Origin: JANQHS01 sp965267505
GTDB taxonomy: Bacteria > Bacteroidota > Bacteroidia > Cytophagales > CCMP332
Length of the DNA stretch: 64,000 nucleotides
Reading direction: 5' to 3'
Assembly (NCBI GenBank): GCA_965267505.1
Contig: OZ254081.1
Location: forward strand, 3,038,001 to 3,102,000
Below, piece after piece: positions 35,983 to 44,840 of this stretch. The notes beneath the pieces are model-generated. The model did no database searches. It had not been told where the DNA came from and was given only the letters and a program-made list of their open reading frames with translations. The translations under genes and the position numbers were made by a program. Each line of letters starts with the position of its first letter. The first letter of the stretch is position 1.

Positions 35983-37167
35983 GTGGTAAAAAGAAGTCGA
36001 TTTTTCAAAAATGAATCTTCCTTTGCAGGACCAATGCATCCTCTAGCCCGGTACACCCAAAGAGCAAGGGAATTTGCTTTTAAGCATCCCGTTTTCACGG
36101 AGATCAATATCCACATCAATTACTGGGTCATATCCTTTGCTCTTTTAGGGACCATCATCTTTTTCTACGACAGAGCTCTTCTGGGTTTCTTTGAGGAAAT
36201 AGAAAGCATTCCGTACTGGCAACCACTAAGAACTACTGTATTTTCAGGGTTCTTATATGGCCTGGGAACTGGCTTGATCAGGAGTCTTGTGATCAATAAA
36301 AGATTGGATCATTTGAGTTCCATATCCAGGCTGATTATTGAATCCCTGGTATACTTTCTATTTTTTATTCTGGTTTGGAGATTGGGTTTTCTTTTTGCAG
36401 AGGAAGTATTTAGCAAAAGGGGGCTGTTAAAAGAGAACAAAATGGCCTTCATTGATTTCCAACTGTACTCGAGCTCCGCCCTGGTCATATATGTCTTCTT
36501 CAACATTCTTCTTCTGAACTTTATCCTTCAGATAAACACCAAGTTTGGGCCCGGCGTTTTGATCCCTATGCTACTAGGTTATTACCGGAGACCAGAAATA
36601 GAGGATAGGATCTTTTTATTCATGGACCTAAAAGGTTCCACGGGAATAGCAGAAAAACTTGGCCACCTAAGGTACAGTGAGATGATCAGGGATTGCTTTC
36701 GAGAAGCAAATTATAGCGTCACAACGACTGGGGCACAGATCTATCAATATGTAGGGGATGAAATAGTTATTACCTGGGAAAAAACAAGTGGCATCAAGAA
36801 TCATAGATGTCTCGAATTCTTTGCTGATTTTCAAAGGAGAATGAAAACCAAGGAGAGCCAGTACCTGGAAAAGTATGGTGTCTTTCCAGAGTTCAAAGCT
36901 GGGCTTCACCTCGGAGACATTACCGCAATAGAGGTAGGGGTCATAAAAAGAGACATCGCATTCCATGGGGATACGATTAATTCGGCTTCCAGGATCCAGG
37001 ACCTTTGCAATCCCCTGGAGAAGTATCTTCTTTTCTCCCGGGACCTTAAAGAGGAGTTGGAAAAGGAAGCCAAAATTGAAAACATGGTTGCTGTAGGGGA
37101 GCACAAGCTCAAAGGAAAAATGGTAAAGCTTGATCTATATTCCCTTGAAGGGATGGATATGAGATGA
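35983..37167 (+). CDS. Membrane-bound class III adenylate/guanylate cyclase
   Basis: The protein has up to 394 residues. Four or five membrane segments (about 45-190) precede a class III cyclase catalytic domain (about 205-390). Metal-binding aspartates appear in FLFMDLKGSTG and in YVGDEIVITWE; the transition-state Asn and Arg appear in GDTINSASRIQD. The DIAFHG segment holds an Asp at the usual purine-recognition position, which favours ATP, but this is a weak argument. The GTG at 35983 is used here; an ATG at 36034 with AGGACC before it is an equally good start and shortens the protein by 17 residues. Confidence 0.87.
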   Translation: MVKRSRFFKNESSFAGPMHPLARYTQRAREFAFKHPVFTEINIHINYWVISFALLGTIIFFYDRALLGFFEEIESIPYWQPLRTTVFSGFLYGLGTGLIRSLVINKRLDHLSSISRLIIESLVYFLFFILVWRLGFLFAEEVFSKRGLLKENKMAFIDFQLYSSSALVIYVFFNILLLNFILQINTKFGPGVLIPMLLGYYRRPEIEDRIFLFMDLKGSTGIAEKLGHLRYSEMIRDCFREANYSVTTTGAQIYQYVGDEIVITWEKTSGIKNHRCLEFFADFQRRMKTKESQYLEKYGVFPEFKAGLHLGDITAIEVGVIKRDIAFHGDTINSASRIQDLCNPLEKYLLFSRDLKEELEKEAKIENMVAVGEHKLKGKMVKLDLYSLEGMDMR

Positions 37168-38493
37168 TCAGCCCTGATCTTCGGATAGATCAACCCTTGA
37201 ATTAAAAAAGAAACCCAGAATCAATAAACCGGCCATTATATACATTGTGATACTGTAGGCCCGGCTGGGAGGTAAATTCAATTCTTCGATCTGATATGCT
37301 CTGATGTAATTGACTAGCACAGGGCCGAGTATCGCAGCAATTGACCAAGCTAATAACAATCTTCCATGAATTGCGCCCACTTCTCTGACTCCGAAAAGAT
37401 CTTTTAGATAGGCCGGGACAGTGGCAAATCCACCTCCATACATGCTTATGATTACGCAAAATGAGCCAACGAATAGCAGGGGACTCCCAATTTCTCCTGT
37501 GAAGGGAATAATGGAATAAAGTAAGGCTCCTACAATGAAGAATGTTGAATAGGTCATTTTTCTACCGATTCTATCAGAAAATGAAGACCAAAAGAACCTC
37601 CCAATCATATTAAAAAGACTTAATAGGCCTACGAATAAAGCTGCCAGTTTGGGATCAATGACCTTGCCGGACCCCTGAACAGATGCAGAAAAGAACCCCT
37701 GAATCATAACTGAGGCTTGGCCCAAAACCCCGATACCAGCTGTCACATTTAAAAGAAGTACCATAAAAACCATCCAAAAATTTTTTGTTCTTATAGCTTC
37801 CCCAACTAGTTTTCCTTCAGTATTTCCAACACTTTTTGAACCCGGGATTGTGGGAATTCTAACAGAAAAGGCTCCAATACTCATTACAAGGAAATACAAA
37901 ACCCCCATGACAAGGAATGTTTCGGAAACCCCAACAGTGCTTTCTGAAGCAAAAAGATCCATTAACCAAACGGAAAGGGGAGAGGCAAGCATGGCTCCTC
38001 CTCCAAATCCCATTATGGCCATTCCGGTGGCCATGCCTGGTCTATCAGGAAACCACTTTATTAAAGTGGATACCGGTGAAATATAACCCAGCCCCAGGCC
38101 AATTCCACCAAGGATACCATGCCCTAAATAAAGAAGCCAGATGGAATGGAATTGAATTCCCAATGAAGCAAGGACAAACCCTCCTCCAAAACAAACCGCA
38201 CTCAAAAACATTGCTTTCCTTGGACCTTCTCTTTCCAACCATTTGCCAAATAGGGCAGCGGAAGCTCCAAGGGTGAAAAGTGCAATACTAAAGACCCATC
38301 CCAATTGGGTAAGTTTCCAATCTTCAGGAGTAGATTCATTGATTCCAAGAATCCTGGTCATTGGATCATTGAAAACACTATAGGCATAGATCTGTCCTAT
38401 ACAGAGATGTATTGACAATGCTGATACAACAACCCAATATCGATTGTATCCGGGCCCAGCATAAGTTTCATCTTTATTTAGAATTTTTAACAT
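37168..38493 (-). CDS. OFA-type major facilitator superfamily transporter
   Basis: This 441-residue, 12-helix transporter opens with YNRYWVVVSALSIHLCIGQIYAYSVFNDPM, characteristic of the oxalate/formate antiporter (OFA) family. GRFFWSSFSDRIGRK, an MFS loop signature, lies near residue 300. OFA members carry small carboxylates; the substrate is unknown here. The gene is divergent from a TetR regulator, and its start is 70 bases from that regulator's start, so the regulator may control it. The stop abuts the convergent cyclase gene (shared TGATCA). Confidence 0.9.
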   Translation of the reverse strand: MLKILNKDETYAGPGYNRYWVVVSALSIHLCIGQIYAYSVFNDPMTRILGINESTPEDWKLTQLGWVFSIALFTLGASAALFGKWLEREGPRKAMFLSAVCFGGGFVLASLGIQFHSIWLLYLGHGILGGIGLGLGYISPVSTLIKWFPDRPGMATGMAIMGFGGGAMLASPLSVWLMDLFASESTVGVSETFLVMGVLYFLVMSIGAFSVRIPTIPGSKSVGNTEGKLVGEAIRTKNFWMVFMVLLLNVTAGIGVLGQASVMIQGFFSASVQGSGKVIDPKLAALFVGLLSLFNMIGRFFWSSFSDRIGRKMTYSTFFIVGALLYSIIPFTGEIGSPLLFVGSFCVIISMYGGGFATVPAYLKDLFGVREVGAIHGRLLLAWSIAAILGPVLVNYIRAYQIEELNLPPSRAYSITMYIMAGLLILGFFFNSRVDLSEDQG

Positions 38494-38514
38494 TTATCGA
38501 TCCACAAATTAAGT

Positions 38515-38545
38515 ATTGCAGTTTTAAAAATTTGATTTAGATTTG
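38515..38545 (+). promoter_or_regulatory. Promoter of the TetR gene
   Basis: ATTG (38515-38518) lies exactly 19 bases before TAGATTTG (38538-38545), fitting TTTG-N19-TAnnTTTG with one mismatch in the -33 element. Transcription would start near 38550, inside the operator that follows. Confidence 0.7.
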
Positions 38546-38559
38546 TGAGTGATTACTCA
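38546..38559. promoter_or_regulatory. TetR operator 1 (autoregulatory)
   Basis: TGAGTGATTACTCA is a near-perfect palindrome (TGAGT/ACTCA arms) that starts at the last bases of the -7 box and covers the predicted start of transcription, three bases before the preferred ATG. This is an ideal place for self-repression. Confidence 0.7.
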
Positions 38560-38562
38560 CTT

Positions 38563-39090
38563 ATGACTGAGAAGAAGGAAAAGATTCTTTACGCAGCTCA
38601 AAAATTATTTGCCTTCGAAGGTTATCAGGGTACGTCTACTGCAAAGGTTGCCAAGGAGGCGGGTGTCTCAGAAGCGTTGATCTTTCGTCATTTCGGGAAT
38701 AAGGAAGGTTTGTTAAAGGCAATTTTAGCCTTGGGAGAGGAGCGGGCAATGAAGTTCTTTTCCAAGATTTTTATGGAAACGGATCCTTTGAAAGTCATAA
38801 ATAACGCACTTGAATTGCCTTTCCAGGTTGCACAAAAAGAAATGGAATTCTGGAAATTACAATTCGCCATAAAGTGGCAGGTTCCGGATATGGAAACCAA
38901 CAGAATGGAACCCATTAAGCTTAGCCTTAGCAACGCTTTTAAAAAACTAGGGTACTCAGATCCTGAAAATGAGGCCGAACTCCTGTTGTTTATTATCGAG
39001 GGCTTAAGCTCTGCAATACTAAAAACGGGTTTTGATGGGCCTAAGAATTCTTTAAAATTCCTAAAGAGAAAATACAATATTAATAAGTGA
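38563..39090 (+). CDS. TetR/AcrR family transcriptional regulator
   Basis: The protein has about 175 residues. The N-terminal helix-turn-helix reads GYQGTSTAKVAKEAGVSEALIFRHFGNKEGLLKAIL (about residues 17-55), canonical for TetR; the C-terminal ligand domain has no recognisable signature. A GTG six codons upstream keeps the frame open, but those codons are the operator itself, so the ATG at 38563 is chosen. It lies divergent from an OFA transporter and upstream of a two-gene unit whose leader holds a second copy of the operator. Confidence 0.88.
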   Translation: MTEKKEKILYAAQKLFAFEGYQGTSTAKVAKEAGVSEALIFRHFGNKEGLLKAILALGEERAMKFFSKIFMETDPLKVINNALELPFQVAQKEMEFWKLQFAIKWQVPDMETNRMEPIKLSLSNAFKKLGYSDPENEAELLLFIIEGLSSAILKTGFDGPKNSLKFLKRKYNINK

Positions 39091-39097
39091 TCACTCA
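39084..39097. promoter_or_regulatory. TetR operator 2, before the NAD-binding protein gene
   Basis: TAAGTGATCACTCA contains the perfect palindrome AGTGATCACT. Read on the minus strand, the 13-base string ATTTGTGAGTGAT is identical to the one at operator 1. It overlaps the tetR stop codon and lies 14 bases before the next ATG (39112). Confidence 0.65.
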
Positions 39098-39111
39098 CAA
39101 ATGATGGAACT

Positions 39112-39789
39112 ATGAAAGCAATAATATTCGGTGCCTCAGGAATGGTAGGTAAAGGAGTATTGATCGAATGCCTCGAAGACAAGAATGTTGAGAAGGTCCT
39201 TGTAGTCGGAAGGAAAAGCTGTGGAATCAGGAATGGAAAATTAGAGGAGATCCTGCATAAAGATTTTAACGATTATTCCCCAATCAAAAGCCAGCTCGCA
39301 GGATTTGATGCCTGTTTCTTTTGCTTGGGGATTTCTGTGGTTGGCCTGTCGGAAGAGCAGTACGCCAAGATCACTTTTGAGTATGCGGTCGCAGCTGCTG
39401 AAGTACTAAAAGAACTCAACCCCGAGCTTACCTTTTGCTATGTGTCTGGACAAGGAACGGACTCTTCTGAAAAAGGAAGGACCATGTGGGCGCGGGTTAA
39501 AGGAAGGACCGAGAATCATTTGTTAAAAATGGGATTTAAAAAGGCCTATATGTTTAGGCCTGGATACATCCAACCGTTGAAAGGAGTACGAAGTAAGGTG
39601 TGGTGGTATCAACTCATTTATGATGTGTTGGGCTGGGTCTTGTATCCGGTATTGAAAGGCCTTTCTCCTGGATCCGTAACCTCATCTGATCGTCTTGGTC
39701 AGGCTATGATTGAAATCATTCGATCTGGCTATGAGGAAAACATTTTACACAATAAAGACATTAACAAGCTAGCAGGAAGACATAAATGA
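39112..39789 (+). CDS. NAD(P)-binding Rossmann-fold (atypical SDR) protein
   Basis: This 225-residue protein has the nucleotide-binding start MKAIIFGASGMVGKGVL (GxxGxxG at residues 7-13) and an internal YVSGQGTDSSEKG near 125, where the serine may be catalytic. It has the size and layout of atypical short-chain dehydrogenases (HTATIP2/oxidoreductase-like). The substrate is unknown. It follows operator 2 of the TetR gene, and its stop overlaps the next start by four bases, making an operon with the MBL-fold hydrolase. Confidence 0.83.
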   Translation: MKAIIFGASGMVGKGVLIECLEDKNVEKVLVVGRKSCGIRNGKLEEILHKDFNDYSPIKSQLAGFDACFFCLGISVVGLSEEQYAKITFEYAVAAAEVLKELNPELTFCYVSGQGTDSSEKGRTMWARVKGRTENHLLKMGFKKAYMFRPGYIQPLKGVRSKVWWYQLIYDVLGWVLYPVLKGLSPGSVTSSDRLGQAMIEIIRSGYEENILHNKDINKLAGRHK

Positions 39790-40892
39790 AACTTCTATTG
39801 ATACCATTAATCATCATCGGACTTTTAATTCTGATCGCGGGTGGGGCCTATATTTTTTCAATAACCGCCCCTCAATTTGGACAAGCATCAAAAGGGGAAT
39901 ACCTGGAAAGGATCAAAGCCTCAAAGAACTACGGTGAGGGTGAGTTCATTAACCAGATCGAAACAAAGCTCGATATGGGATTAAGCAAACTCGGAGAATT
40001 GCTGAAAGAACAATTCAGCGTCAAAAATCAGAGCCCTTCATCAAAACTCCCTAGTTCATTTGAATCCCAGGGAGGAATTTCAGATTCCTTGACCATGAAA
40101 TGGTTTGGACACTCAGCAATCTTGCTTGAAATGGAAGGGAAAACCATTTTTCTGGATCCTATGTTGGGGCCGGCTTCCTCACCAGTTCCATTTTTTGGTA
40201 AAAGATTTGATTTTACCGAGGAAATCGATTTCGATCTGGTTCCCGATCTGGATCTTATCCTAATTTCTCATGATCATTATGACCACCTGGATTATCCCTC
40301 GATTTTGAAACTAAAGGATCGTACTAAAAAATTCTTAGTTCCCTTAGGAGTAGGGGCTCACATAGCACATTGGGGAGTCCCCAGAGAAAAGATTCAGGAA
40401 TTCGACTGGGGAGATTCCCTGAAATATGATGGCATAAATATTCTTTGTGAAACAGCAAGGCATTTTTCGGGTCGAGCGTTCACAGATCGGAACACCACTC
40501 TATGGGCTTCCTGGGTACTGATTGGAGAAAAGAGCAAAGTCTATTTCAGTGGAGATGGTGGTTACGGTCCTCATTTCACAAGTATTGGAGAAAAATATGG
40601 TCCTTTTGACATGAGTTTCATAGAATGTGGTCAATACAATGAAAAATGGGCGGATATACATATGATGCCTGAAGAAACAGTGGATGCTGCAATAGATCTC
40701 AATACCAAGGTTTTTATGCCTATTCATTGGGGTGCATTTAACCTAGCTCCTCATGCATGGGATGATCCAATAAAAAGAGCCTACCAGAAAGCCAAGGATC
40801 TAAATGTTCCTATGATCAGCCCACTGGTAGGCAAGGAGGTTAGCATTTCAGTTAATCTGGAAGATCAGGATTGGTGGAAGAACCCTTATTAG
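39786..40892 (+). CDS. MBL-fold hydrolase, NAPE-PLD/UlaG-like
   Basis: This 368-residue protein has an N-terminal membrane anchor (about 3-25) and an MBL-fold domain. The zinc motif is ISHDHYDHLDY near residue 160, and later ligands appear in FSGDGGYGPHF and MPIHWGAFNLAPHAWDDP. Sequence order (WFGHSAILLEMEGKTIFLDPM) matches the NAPE-PLD/RomA-like group, which hydrolyses phospholipids in animals but is little studied in bacteria. It overlaps the upstream Rossmann-fold gene by four bases and is probably under TetR control. Confidence 0.86.
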   Translation: MKLLLIPLIIIGLLILIAGGAYIFSITAPQFGQASKGEYLERIKASKNYGEGEFINQIETKLDMGLSKLGELLKEQFSVKNQSPSSKLPSSFESQGGISDSLTMKWFGHSAILLEMEGKTIFLDPMLGPASSPVPFFGKRFDFTEEIDFDLVPDLDLILISHDHYDHLDYPSILKLKDRTKKFLVPLGVGAHIAHWGVPREKIQEFDWGDSLKYDGINILCETARHFSGRAFTDRNTTLWASWVLIGEKSKVYFSGDGGYGPHFTSIGEKYGPFDMSFIECGQYNEKWADIHMMPEETVDAAIDLNTKVFMPIHWGAFNLAPHAWDDPIKRAYQKAKDLNVPMISPLVGKEVSISVNLEDQDWWKNPY

Positions 40893-40893
40893 G

Positions 40894-42903
40894 CTAGTTT
40901 TTAATTACCCGTTTTATTTTATGTGATTTGGCTCCGGTTACCTTTATCAAATATATACCCGAGGGCCAATCACTAGTTTCTAGCGTAGATTTTTCTTCAA
41001 TAATTGCGCTATAGATGGTTCTTCCCAAGGGATCCATCACATGAATTTGCGGCTGTGTTTCAAGACTTATTTTGATATTTAATTGGTCTTGCACAGGATT
41101 GGGAAACACTTTGAAATCCCAGAGTGATCCATCTTCAAGTCCTGAAATGCTATTGCTATCCACCCGTATGTAATTCTGCCTTGTGATGGTATCGGAAGTT
41201 CCAGATTGATTGGTGACAATTAATTGAACCGTATAGACTGAATCATCAAGGCCATAAAGCCAGTTTGGATTTGAAATGGTAGCATCCTCTAATCCATCCC
41301 CATCGAGGTCCCATGAATAAGAAACAATTGGGTCAGAGGGGTCTGCCACAGACCAATCGAGAAAATCAACTCTCAGGCTATCGATGCCTTTAATTTCGCT
41401 GCCGCGAAAATTTGCGCGCAGAAATCCATTGGGGTATGGCTCGGAAATATTTAGGATCTGATTGACAACCTGTGCTCCAAGACCTTGGATGCTGCCTGAG
41501 GGCCAATAGATTACTAATGAGTCTATCGCGCTAGTGGTATCCAAGCCAAAATGGACCACCAAGGAATTACTTCCACAAAAGGAACTTTGGCTATTAATTT
41601 CTCTAATCTGCCAGGTGGGCACCCCTTTTATGTCTGAGAGGAGCCGAATTTTAGCTCCTATTGCCGATCTATTGGAAACCGTGCCCGTTAGTTTCAGCTC
41701 AATCCAATTATTTAAGTTACCATCGTTATGGTACAACCCCACCGAAGACTGAGCGGCTGAACTAACGAAGACATCAAGGAATCCATCTTCATTATAATCT
41801 CCAGCACTTGCTCCTCGAGACCCGCCTGATTTCTGTAGGCCATTGCTCTGATTAGTAAACATACCATTATCATTTTGGTAATAGCGATCAAATCCTCCAT
41901 CAAATGTCACGAAGCAATCCAGGTCTCCGTCGTTATCAAAATCACCCCATAAGTTTCCAAGTCCAGGACCGATCTGGTTCACAATGTCACCAACTTCGGC
42001 TACCGAAAGCTTATGAAAGCTGTAATTTCCATCATTCCTATAGAAATCATTTGTTTTGGTGGTATTGTAATTAGTGACATAACCATCAAGGTCTCCATCG
42101 TTATCATAATCGATCCAATTCCAATTTTGTCCATCCCTAAGGTCTGTTGCTAATACCCCCGTATCCATTCGAACCAAGGAAGCGGTTCCGGTTTCCGACA
42201 AAAGATTTAGAAAAATATCATCAGTGGTTAAGGACGAAACATATCCACTTCCAATAAAAATATCCTGGTCGCCATCAAGATCAAAATCGGTCCAGGTTGC
42301 TCCTGTATAGGCAGAGAAGTCAGTTGTAACATCATTGAAGATCTCAGTAAACCGACCGTCACCATTATTATGAAAAAGGCGGTTTTTTTGCTGAGGGCCA
42401 AGAAACCCTTGGGGATGAACCATTAAAAGATCTACAAAGCCATCCTGATCATAGTCACCCCAGGCTGCCGACCATCCCCGGTAAAAGAAAGATTCGAAGG
42501 GGCCATCCATATGACGTTCAAAAACAGAACCTTGGTTTTCAAAGACAGCGGACTGAGAGCTCACCCGCGCCATATCCACGTCTCCATCATTGTCATAATC
42601 TGCCCAGGTATTTCCATTTCCAAGACCCTGTGAAAAGTTTATACCCGAGTTGGAGATAATGGAGAAAATACCCCCTCCATCATTTCTATAGAGAGTGGAA
42701 GGGCTAACAAAAAGATCCAGATCGCCATCAACATCATAATCAATCCATGTGGCCCCGGTATAAGCCGTAAATGCAAGGTGAGTAGATATTGCATTCAATG
42801 GGTCTGTTACCTTCGTGAATATGGTCTGAGAATTTCCCTTTTCAAATGCGGTTAGAATTAAGAAGATTAGAATGAAAGGTGTTAAGATTTTTTGTTTGTT
42901 CAT
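40894..42903 (-). CDS. Secreted FG-GAP/VCBS and ASPIC/UnbV protein with T9SS type A sorting domain
   Basis: This is a 669-residue secreted protein. A signal peptide precedes about seven FG-GAP/VCBS blades (about 30-390) with calcium-binding loops such as DYDNDGDVDMARV and DFDLDGDQDIFIG. An ASPIC/UnbV domain follows (about 400-465, NRSAIGAKIRLLSD...HFGLDTTSAIDSLVIYWP), then a PKD-like segment (SYSWDLDGDGLED) and a T9SS type A tail (VFPNPVQDQLNI...PSGIYLIKV). The family forms calcium-stabilised propellers on the cell surface, often involved in binding; its ligand is unknown. The start lies seven bases after the upstream minus-strand gene's stop. Confidence 0.88.
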   Translation of the reverse strand: MNKQKILTPFILIFLILTAFEKGNSQTIFTKVTDPLNAISTHLAFTAYTGATWIDYDVDGDLDLFVSPSTLYRNDGGGIFSIISNSGINFSQGLGNGNTWADYDNDGDVDMARVSSQSAVFENQGSVFERHMDGPFESFFYRGWSAAWGDYDQDGFVDLLMVHPQGFLGPQQKNRLFHNNGDGRFTEIFNDVTTDFSAYTGATWTDFDLDGDQDIFIGSGYVSSLTTDDIFLNLLSETGTASLVRMDTGVLATDLRDGQNWNWIDYDNDGDLDGYVTNYNTTKTNDFYRNDGNYSFHKLSVAEVGDIVNQIGPGLGNLWGDFDNDGDLDCFVTFDGGFDRYYQNDNGMFTNQSNGLQKSGGSRGASAGDYNEDGFLDVFVSSAAQSSVGLYHNDGNLNNWIELKLTGTVSNRSAIGAKIRLLSDIKGVPTWQIREINSQSSFCGSNSLVVHFGLDTTSAIDSLVIYWPSGSIQGLGAQVVNQILNISEPYPNGFLRANFRGSEIKGIDSLRVDFLDWSVADPSDPIVSYSWDLDGDGLEDATISNPNWLYGLDDSVYTVQLIVTNQSGTSDTITRQNYIRVDSNSISGLEDGSLWDFKVFPNPVQDQLNIKISLETQPQIHVMDPLGRTIYSAIIEEKSTLETSDWPSGIYLIKVTGAKSHKIKRVIKN

Positions 42904-42909
42904 TTCAGA

Positions 42910-43419
42910 TTACTCTTTAGATCTTTTGTATTGGATTGCCCAGCTCGTATTCCAGCTTTTGCCTTCGTCCAGAGAATTTTCCCAGCTCCAGTTGAATGAA
43001 TCTTCTTTTATTTCTGTGAAGACCATCCTTTGCATCACTTTTTTTCCTTTTTGACTCACAAAGCTTCTTTGGAAGACAGGAGCACCGTTTTCCAACCCGG
43101 ATTCGAAATCCAGATATGCCCCGGCATTGTCTACCCAGGTTTGGTTCCAGGTTTTCTTTATTGGATTGTAAACTGACCAGCTTTTACCAATAAAAGCCTG
43201 GCCTTCCTCCACATTGGTTTGAGAGAAGTTTTCCTGGATGACCTTATCTCCAAGGACGCGGTAGATTTTATTCTTTCCGGTACCTTTTGAGCCATCCGAG
43301 TTGGTCCATTCCAGATCCCAATTTCCAATCCAGAAATCCAACCAAGCGGAATCAAGCTCTTGGGCATGGGAAGCATTGAAAAAAAAGATCAGGAATATTG
43401 CTGGGAAAAAATTCTTCAT
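42910..43419 (-). CDS. Exported DUF1579-like protein
   Basis: This 169-residue protein has a signal peptide (FFPAIFLIFFFNASHA) and a single lipocalin-like domain with LDFWIGNWDLEWTNSDGS near residue 28 and WNTSWAIQYKR at the end, resembling DUF1579. These proteins are predicted beta-barrels of unknown function. The gene precedes the FG-GAP protein on the minus strand with a six-base gap, so they probably share a transcript. A terminator from the AraC gene upstream ends just 12 bases before the ATG. Confidence 0.8.
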   Translation of the reverse strand: MKNFFPAIFLIFFFNASHAQELDSAWLDFWIGNWDLEWTNSDGSKGTGKNKIYRVLGDKVIQENFSQTNVEEGQAFIGKSWSVYNPIKKTWNQTWVDNAGAYLDFESGLENGAPVFQRSFVSQKGKKVMQRMVFTEIKEDSFNWSWENSLDEGKSWNTSWAIQYKRSKE

Positions 43420-43430
43420 GTTTTTTCCCC

Positions 43431-43459
43431 AAAAAAGCCCCTCTTGATTAAATCAAGAG
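43431..43459 (-). terminator. Intrinsic terminator after the AraC-family gene
   Basis: On the minus strand CTCTTGA/TCAAGAG forms a seven-base stem with a five-base loop (the full IR has nine-base arms), followed by GGGGC and TTTTTT. It lies 24 bases after the AraC stop codon at 43484. Confidence 0.65.
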
Positions 43460-43483
43460 TTCAGATTTATAATAATGGACCTT

Positions 43484-44635
43484 TTAAGTAAGAATTCCCT
43501 GAGGAAGGGTACCTGTTCTAAAGCTATCCAGATAAGTTTTCCTAAAAAGGAGAGGTGATACACCATTCTTTCTTTTAAAAGAATTGTAAAATGCCGTTTT
43601 GGTATTAAATCCACATTGATAAGCCACCTGGATCACTTTAAGATCTTCATTATCCGAAGTCAAAAGTCTTTCTGCTTCTTTTATCCTGAACCCATTTATG
43701 AACTCCGAAAAGTTTTGACCTAAGGAGTCATTCAACAATTGAGAAAGATCATGACTTTTCATTCCAAGCTGATCGGCTAGATTCCCAAGTTTAAGGTCAC
43801 CGTCCAAAAAGGGCTTTTGATCTTCCATATGCTTTTTGAGTTTGATCAAAAGATCATTACTCATTTGAGGAGAAAAGTTTTCGGGTCGTTGTGATTTTCT
43901 CACTTCAGGGAGCTCACCGAGAAATTGCGGAATCCGGAATCCCGTATATCCAACAAAATAGATGATGATGGACATCCCGAGACTCATCAGGTAATCTACT
44001 TGCAGCTCATACTTGCCGAGGAAGACCATTACATAATAGGATGCATGAATAATCCCAAACACCAGGAATAAAAGGCTTATGCGTTTGAACCAGATCTTCC
44101 GATTTATCTTGCTGGCAAGAGTCCTATCATTTGATTGTTGCCTAAGCAACCCGAAAAGGAGTATTGAATATCCAAGGATATGAAGGACCTGAGCAACAAC
44201 TATTCCCCTGGCCACCCAAAACCTCCATATAGGAATGTTTTGAGTATTAGTAAGGATGTCAACCTTCTCAGGTCCCGAAAGGATTATAAAGGGGAGTAAA
44301 TACCCAAAATGGATCAGAAAGGGAATAAAATGTACTAAAACCGTCTTTTTGAACCGGGTAACATCAAAACTTTTACAATACAGATAGAGGAAGGGGCCAA
44401 ACAAAAAGGGCAGGGCATATGTGTATCCTTCTATAAAGGGATAAACCCTGTTGTAATGTGTCCAAAAGGAAACGTAATAGGCTAGTACAAGGGAGAAGCT
44501 TAACATCAATCCTGCGAGGAATTTGTCAGCATAGCTCCGCTGTCTGCCTAAGGCAAGGCTCAAGGCAAGAAATAGGCCTTGAAATGCTGCAACAAGGAAA
44601 ATTGAGGTCCAGGTATCAAAGCTAGCTTCCACCAT
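43484..44635 (-). CDS. Membrane-anchored AraC-family transcriptional regulator
   Basis: The 383-residue protein has seven hydrophobic segments across about residues 10-240, then a C-terminal AraC-type double helix-turn-helix (about 270-375: DGDLKLGNLADQLGMKSHDLSQLLN, then VIQVAYQCGFNTKTAFYNSFKRKNGVSP). This fusion of a membrane sensor to an AraC domain is common in Bacteroidota and resembles one-component sensors. It is divergent from a 7TM histidine kinase, with 205 bases between starts. A TCAATTTG box (one mismatch) lies five bases before its ATG. Confidence 0.88.
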   Translation of the reverse strand: MVEASFDTWTSIFLVAAFQGLFLALSLALGRQRSYADKFLAGLMLSFSLVLAYYVSFWTHYNRVYPFIEGYTYALPFLFGPFLYLYCKSFDVTRFKKTVLVHFIPFLIHFGYLLPFIILSGPEKVDILTNTQNIPIWRFWVARGIVVAQVLHILGYSILLFGLLRQQSNDRTLASKINRKIWFKRISLLFLVFGIIHASYYVMVFLGKYELQVDYLMSLGMSIIIYFVGYTGFRIPQFLGELPEVRKSQRPENFSPQMSNDLLIKLKKHMEDQKPFLDGDLKLGNLADQLGMKSHDLSQLLNDSLGQNFSEFINGFRIKEAERLLTSDNEDLKVIQVAYQCGFNTKTAFYNSFKRKNGVSPLLFRKTYLDSFRTGTLPQGILT

Positions 44636-44840
44636 AATCGCAAATTGAGCGAATAATAGTTAATACTTCAACATTCCTGGATTCAAAAGAGTGCAAAAGG
44701 AGGCAATTTGGTTCGGACGGAATATTCAGAATAATACAAGTAAGGAATTGCTAAGAAATGGAATTAATATCCTGGGCTTTAGCACTAACTTGGAACACGA
44801 TCGTTGGGTTTTGCCTCAATCCAAAATCCGGAAAAGGAGT

